A stretch of 8,325 bases of DNA, from positions 1 to 8,325 of the forward strand of contig CAMLIL010000152.1 of assembly GCA_946480015.1 (NCBI GenBank). Reading direction: 5' to 3'. The position numbers and the translations under genes were made by a program. This document shows positions 5,418 through 8,325 of this stretch, one piece after another. Origin of the DNA: an uncultured Oxalobacteraceae bacterium (GTDB taxonomy: Bacteria; Pseudomonadota; Gammaproteobacteria; Burkholderiales; Burkholderiaceae). The notes beneath the pieces are model-generated. The model saw nothing but the letters and a program-made list of their open reading frames with translations. It searched no databases and was not told the DNA's origin. How positions within the stretch are numbered: the stretch's first letter is position 1; the number at the start of each line of letters is the position of its first letter.

Positions 5418-6457
5418 GGCGCCACTCCGCAGGCGCGGTCGGCGCTGGCGGCGCGGCGCAGCATCGAGCTGACTCCCGCCTTGAACGGCGCTGCCGCCAG
5501 CAGTGGCATCCATGGCTCGGCCAGGCGCGCGGCCAGCCGCACGCGGCGCTTGATGGCGTGGCGGCGCGTGGCCGCGCCCAGCAGCGCCGGGTCGGCATCG
5601 CGCGCGGGATCGTGGCGCTGGCTTTCGCGGTACCAGTCGAGAAAACTCAGGCAGCCGAAGTGGTGCAGCGACGATTGTTCGCAGACGGGCAGCGCGATGC
5701 CGCAGCCGGGCACGTCGAGCAGCAGCAGTTCGTGCGCGATGAAGCGGTCGTGCGCGGCCAGCACGCCGGCGCTGGCATCGTTATGAAAGCGTGGCGTGGC
5801 GTAGCCCAGCCGCGCCGCGTAGTGGCCGGCGATGTGCTGCTCGATGGCGAAGCGGGCCCGGTAGCGCCGGTCGAAGTAGCCCGAGCCGGCGGCATGCGGG
5901 TGGCGGTCGTAGTGGGTGGCGCCGGCGGCGGTCATCAGCGGCGCGCTCCACAGCGCCCTCACCTTCTCGGTCGGCCCCAGGGCGAACCAGTCGGAGACGT
6001 GGAAGGGCATGTGCTCGAACATGCGTGGATCGAGGGTGGAGAAGCCGGCTACGGCGATGCGTTCGTTGCCGCCGCTGCTGCGGCCATGGGCTGCATACAG
6101 GTCGAGAAAGTGCGTGCTGGCGACGTCGCAGTCGAGGCGCAGCTTGAGCGTATAGCGCCGTTCGACGCAGCCGAGCACCGCCTGGGCGCCGGCCAGCTGG
6201 CGATTGACGTTGTTCGGCTGCGCGGGGCCGGTGCGCCGGCAGCACGGCAGCGCGCCCGGGTCCGCGCTCATGACGACGCTGTCGAAGCCGTAGCTGCCCG
6301 CGTGCGGACAGCCTTCCCACGTGCCCAGGTAGACCGGCGCATGCGGCAGCAGGAGGCGCAGGCGCGCGATCGTGCGCTGCAGATTGCGCCCGCCGAGCGT
6401 ATCGGGCATGGGCAGCCGGCCCTGGAACACGATGGCGATATCGCGCGGATCGATCAC
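5414..6457 (-). CDS. WavE-like putative glycosyltransferase (lipopolysaccharide/surface polysaccharide synthesis)
   Basis: Predicted protein of 347 residues. It resembles the WavE family, named after a V. cholerae LPS core gene. Features seen: IAIVFQGRLP (7–16) at the start; LGTWEG (44–49) and SADPG (64–68); NNVNRQLAGAQAVL (82–95); the KLRLDCD block (105–111); AGFSTLDPR (137–145); and FHVSDWFALG (152–161), the most typical WavE segment. An EQHIAGHY stretch follows at 206–213. WavE proteins are thought to transfer sugars during LPS or capsule assembly; donor and acceptor are unknown. There is no signal peptide or membrane segment, so it is cytoplasmic. The start is a GTG at 6457, with AGGGGGG centred about seven bases upstream. 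Its stop overlaps the next ATG by four bases. It is the first gene of the three-gene minus-strand cassette. Confidence 0.65.
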   Translation of the reverse strand: MIDPRDIAIVFQGRLPMPDTLGGRNLQRTIARLRLLLPHAPVYLGTWEGCPHAGSYGFDSVVMSADPGALPCCRRTGPAQPNNVNRQLAGAQAVLGCVERRYTLKLRLDCDVASTHFLDLYAAHGRSSGGNERIAVAGFSTLDPRMFEHMPFHVSDWFALGPTEKVRALWSAPLMTAAGATHYDRHPHAAGSGYFDRRYRARFAIEQHIAGHYAARLGYATPRFHNDASAGVLAAHDRFIAHELLLLDVPGCGIALPVCEQSSLHHFGCLSFLDWYRESQRHDPARDADPALLGAATRRHAIKRRVRLAARLAEPWMPLLAAAPFKAGVSSMLRRAASADRACGVAP

Positions 6458-6788
6458 GGCGCCCCCCTAACCAATATGAAACCGTTGCAAGTGGGATCGA
6501 ATTTAGCACGCGGTGTTGCGCGTTTAAAGCCATGCGAAAAAATGGCCGGCGGCTCGATATCTGTTTGCGGGAAATCAAACCGCGCTTTGGCTCAGAAGGC
6601 GTTTCTCCATTCGCGGGTGCATTTGTTATCAGAATCGCGTGTCGAAACCATCAGGTTTGTAGGACAAGCTTCCCGGGGTTCGGTGTTTTCCGAATGGTAC
6701 TCAGCATTCGGGCGATAAATTTATTTTCGGCTGTGGATGAAATGACGCGGAATCGGTCGCTTCGGTGCACGCTTGCGACGAGGCCGTC
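6458..6788. other. 331-base AT-richer non-coding region between nudB and the WavE-like gene
   Basis: No convincing gene was found. A hand count over 6481–6780 gives about 52% G+C, well below the flanking coding DNA. It holds several small inverted repeats: AAACC/GGTTT with a four-base loop at 6645–6658; CCGAATG/CATTCGG with an eight-base loop at 6690–6711; and the 10-bp palindrome ATAAATTTAT at 6715–6724. None is followed by a T-run in the transcribed direction, so no canonical terminator for nudB is evident. The end near 6457 carries the ribosome site and a weak promoter candidate for the WavE-like gene. Confidence 0.6.
6500..6528 (-). promoter_or_regulatory. Weak promoter candidate for the WavE-like/GDPD-like/beta-helix cassette
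   Basis: On the minus strand TTTAAA (6528–6523) and TAAATT (6505–6500) are spaced by 17 bases; each matches the sigma-70 consensus at four of six positions. Transcription would start about 36 bases before the GTG at 6457, leaving room for the AGGGGGG ribosome site at 6468–6462. The matches are weak and the call rests mostly on position. Confidence 0.25.
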
Positions 6789-7247
6789 TCAGCCCGGCAA
6801 CAGGGCTTTGCGCGGCAGGTGCAGGATGGCTTCGGCGTTGGACGGCGAAAAGCAGCGGTCGGCCGCTTCCTGCCAGGGCATCCAGGCGTAGCGGGTGTGC
6901 TCGCGCGGACTCAGGATGACGGGAATGTCGCGCGGGACGCAAACGCTGAAGATGTGTTCGGTGTTGCGGGTGACGCCGGGGGCGTAGCGGTGGCGCCAGA
7001 CCGGGTAGATGTCGTAGACGTTGGACAGGTGCCAGTCGTTGAGCACGATGCGGCTGCCGTCGGCCACGATGCCGGTTTCCTCGAACAGCTCGCGGGCGGC
7101 GGTCGCTTGCAGCGCTTCGTCGGCGTAATCGAGCGAGCCGGTGACCGATTGCCAAAAGCCTTCCTTGTCAGCGCGCTCGATGAGCAGCACTTCGAGGTCG
7201 GCCGTGTGGATCACGACCAGGACGGATTCGGGGATTTTGTAGGTCAC
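6789..7247 (-). CDS. nudB: Dihydroneopterin triphosphate diphosphatase (Nudix hydrolase NudB)
   Basis: Predicted protein of 152 residues (E. coli NudB has 150). The N-terminus YKIPESVLVVIHT (3–15) and the following VLLIERAD..GFWQSVTGSLD (20–40) are typical of NudB. The Nudix box is GSLDYADEALQ (37–47), then REL.EETGI, with catalytic E57 and E58 in the EE pair. The gap from G to RE is one residue longer than the textbook Nudix pattern, which I believe is normal for betaproteobacterial NudB. The enzyme removes pyrophosphate from dihydroneopterin triphosphate, the second step of folate synthesis, in the cytoplasm. The GTG at 7247 fits the family start; another in-frame GTG at 7280 would add 11 residues but sits two bases from the hairpin. 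Neither has a good ribosome site. It lies downstream of aspS in the same direction, likely in one transcript. Confidence 0.88.
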   Translation of the reverse strand: MTYKIPESVLVVIHTADLEVLLIERADKEGFWQSVTGSLDYADEALQATAARELFEETGIVADGSRIVLNDWHLSNVYDIYPVWRHRYAPGVTRNTEHIFSVCVPRDIPVILSPREHTRYAWMPWQEAADRCFSPSNAEAILHLPRKALLPG

Positions 7248-7281
7248 GGTTGCAGGTTGCGCGCTACGGACTTGAACCACC

Positions 7282-7307
7282 GCCGCCCCCGCTTTCGCGA
7301 GGGCGGC
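7282..7307 (-). repeat. GC-rich hairpin between aspS and nudB, REP-like
   Basis: GCCGCCC (7282–7288) and GGGCGGC (7301–7307) form a 7-bp perfect stem. After one C·A mismatch the stem continues with CGC/GCG around a four-base loop. On the minus strand it lies 22 bases after the aspS stop codon, and no T-run follows. It could pause or process the aspS–nudB transcript, or be a copy of a dispersed palindrome; the minus-strand loop region (CGCGAAAGCGGGGG) recalls REP-like repeats of Burkholderiales. It has the same length (26 bases) and the same GCCG…CGGC ends as the hairpin at 285–310. Confidence 0.5.
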
Positions 7308-7329
7308 AGCGTTCCTTTGCGTGTATCGC

Positions 7330-8325
7330 TCAGGCGACGACTTTCGGCTCGGCGTTACGCAAACGGATGTGCAGTTCGCGCAGCTGCTTCTCGTCCACTT
7401 CCGATGGCGCGTTGGTCAGCAGGCACTGGGCGCGCTGGGTTTTCGGGAAGGCGATCACGTCGCGGATCGAGTCCGAACCGGTCATCATGGTGACGATGCG
7501 GTCCAGGCCGAAGGCCAGGCCACCGTGCGGCGGCGCGCCGTATTGCAGCGCGTCGAGCAGGAAGCCGAACTTGAGCTGGGCTTCTTCGGCATCGATCTTG
7601 AGCGCGCGGAATACCTTGCTCTGCACTTCTTCGCGGTGGATACGGATCGAACCGCCGCCCAGTTCCCAGCCGTTGAGCACCATGTCGTAGGCCTTGGCGA
7701 TGCAGGCGCCAGGATTGGTTTCGAGCATGTCTTCGTGGCCGTCTTTCGGTGCCGTGAACGGGTGGTGGGTCGCGGTCCAGCGGTTCGATTCCTCGTCGTA
7801 GTCGAACATCGGGAAATCGACCACCCACAGCGGCTTCCACACGTCGTCGAACAGGTCGGCTTTCTTGCCGAAGTCCGAGTGGCCGATCTTGACGCGCAGC
7901 GCGCCGATGGCGTCGTTGACGACCTTGGCTTTGTCGGCGCCGAAGAAAATCAGGTCGCCGTCTTGCGCACCGGTTTGGTCGATGATCTTGGCCAGCGCTT
8001 CGTCATGCAGGTTCTTGACGATCGGCGACTGCAGGCCATCGCGGCCCTTGGCTTTTTCGTTGACCTTGATGTAAGCGAGGCCCTTGGCGCCGTAGATCGC
8101 CACGAACTGGGTGTAGGCGTCGATTTCCGAACGCGGCATGTTGCCGCCCTGCGGCACGCGCAGGCCCACCACACGGCCGTTGGGCATGTTGGCCGCGCCC
8201 GAGAAGACCTTGAATTCGACGTCTTTCATCACCTCGGTCAGGTCGGTGAACTGCAGCTTGACGCGCATGTCCGGCTTGTCCGAACCGTACAGGCCCATGG
8301 CGGTGGCGAAGTCCATCACCGGGAA
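7330..8325 (-). CDS. aspS: Aspartyl-tRNA synthetase, C-terminal 331 residues (runs off the right edge)
   Basis: The reading frame is open to the right edge, starting [10 protein letters not shown]; the gene's start lies outside the window. About 600 residues are usual for the bacterial enzyme, so a little more than half is seen. [12 protein letters not shown] (residues 10–21 of the fragment) is the bacterial AspRS signature before the GAD insertion domain, which spans roughly 34–150. The catalytic core resumes with [13 protein letters not shown] (167–179) and HHPFTAPK (187–194). [10 protein letters not shown] (221–230) and class-II motif 3, [11 protein letters not shown] (268–278), follow. 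It charges tRNA-Asp with aspartate in the cytoplasm. The residues that decide whether it also charges tRNA-Asn lie in the missing N-terminal part. The stop is a TGA at 7332–7330. nudB follows in the same direction. Confidence 0.97.
   Translation of the reverse strand, partial: FPVMDFATAMGLYGSDKPDMRVKLQFTDLTEVMKDVEFKVFSGAANMPNGRVVGLRVPQGGNMPRSEIDAYTQFVAIYGAKGLAYIKVNEKAKGRDGLQSPIVKNLHDEALAKIIDQTGAQDGDLIFFGADKAKVVNDAIGALRVKIGHSDFGKKADLFDDVWKPLWVVDFPMFDYDEESNRWTATHHPFTAPKDGHEDMLETNPGACIAKAYDMVLNGWELGGGSIRIHREEVQSKVFRALKIDAEEAQLKFGFLLDALQYGAPPHGGLAFGLDRIVTMMTGSDSIRDVIAFPKTQRAQCLLTNAPSEVDEKQLRELHIRLRNAEPKVVA

Noticed and set aside
5418..5513. Upstream extension of the GDPD-like gene to 5513
   Set aside because: The extra residues are basic/low-complexity shadow of the WavE-like C-terminus; the ATG at 5417 has a GGAG site and forms an ATGA overlap.
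5336..6718. Plus-strand open frame of about 460 codons opposite the WavE-like gene
   Set aside because: The minus-strand frame has WavE family motifs, a strong ribosome site and coupled neighbours; the plus-strand translation has none of these.
6532..6891. Small plus-strand open frame in the nudB–WavE-like gap
   Set aside because: It has no ribosome site or recognisable domain, and its 3' part is antisense to nudB.
1..8325. CRISPR array, tRNA/rRNA genes, transposase or prophage genes
   Set aside because: I looked for spaced direct repeats, tRNA-like cloverleaf ends and transposase or integrase motifs and saw none.

Overview
The window is a GC-rich piece of a betaproteobacterial chromosome. 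The protein sequences and the order aspS–nudB … ybhP-like–clsB point to Burkholderiales, most probably Oxalobacteraceae of the Massilia/Janthinobacterium type. That genus-level placement is a judgement from remembered protein sequences, not a search. Nine of the ten genes seen lie on the minus strand; only the argO-like exporter is on plus.

Layout, from high to low coordinates in the minus-strand reading direction. The 3' half of aspS (aspartyl-tRNA synthetase) enters from the right edge. A GC-rich hairpin separates it from nudB, a Nudix hydrolase of folate synthesis. About 330 bases of clearly AT-richer non-coding DNA follow (6458–6788). Next comes a tightly coupled three-gene minus-strand cassette: a WavE-like putative glycosyltransferase, a GDPD-like protein with altered metal-site residues, and an exported protein that starts a parallel beta-helix domain and then stops early. 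ATGA overlaps join all three genes. The last one converges on, and overlaps by 8 bp, a plus-strand argO/lysE-type amino-acid exporter, which is divergent from its argP/lysG-type LysR regulator. Beyond this are a ybhP-like endonuclease/exonuclease/phosphatase, clsB (cardiolipin synthase/PLD) and an hslR-type S4 RNA-binding protein, then a 3' hairpin, a short intergenic region with a good promoter candidate, and the first 25 codons of a TetR-family regulator.

Housekeeping functions (tRNA charging, folate, phospholipid, ribosome rescue) therefore flank an accessory segment (about 2785–6457) carrying surface-polysaccharide-type genes and an amino-acid export/regulator pair. From general knowledge of Burkholderiales gene order, aspS–nudB–EEP–cls is often contiguous, so the segment looks inserted between nudB and the EEP gene. 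The truncated beta-helix gene at its junction with argO supports a rearrangement there. I see no tRNA, rRNA, CRISPR array, transposase or phage gene. I found no convincing new defence or other undescribed system; the most unusual content is the WavE-like/GDPD-like/beta-helix cassette.
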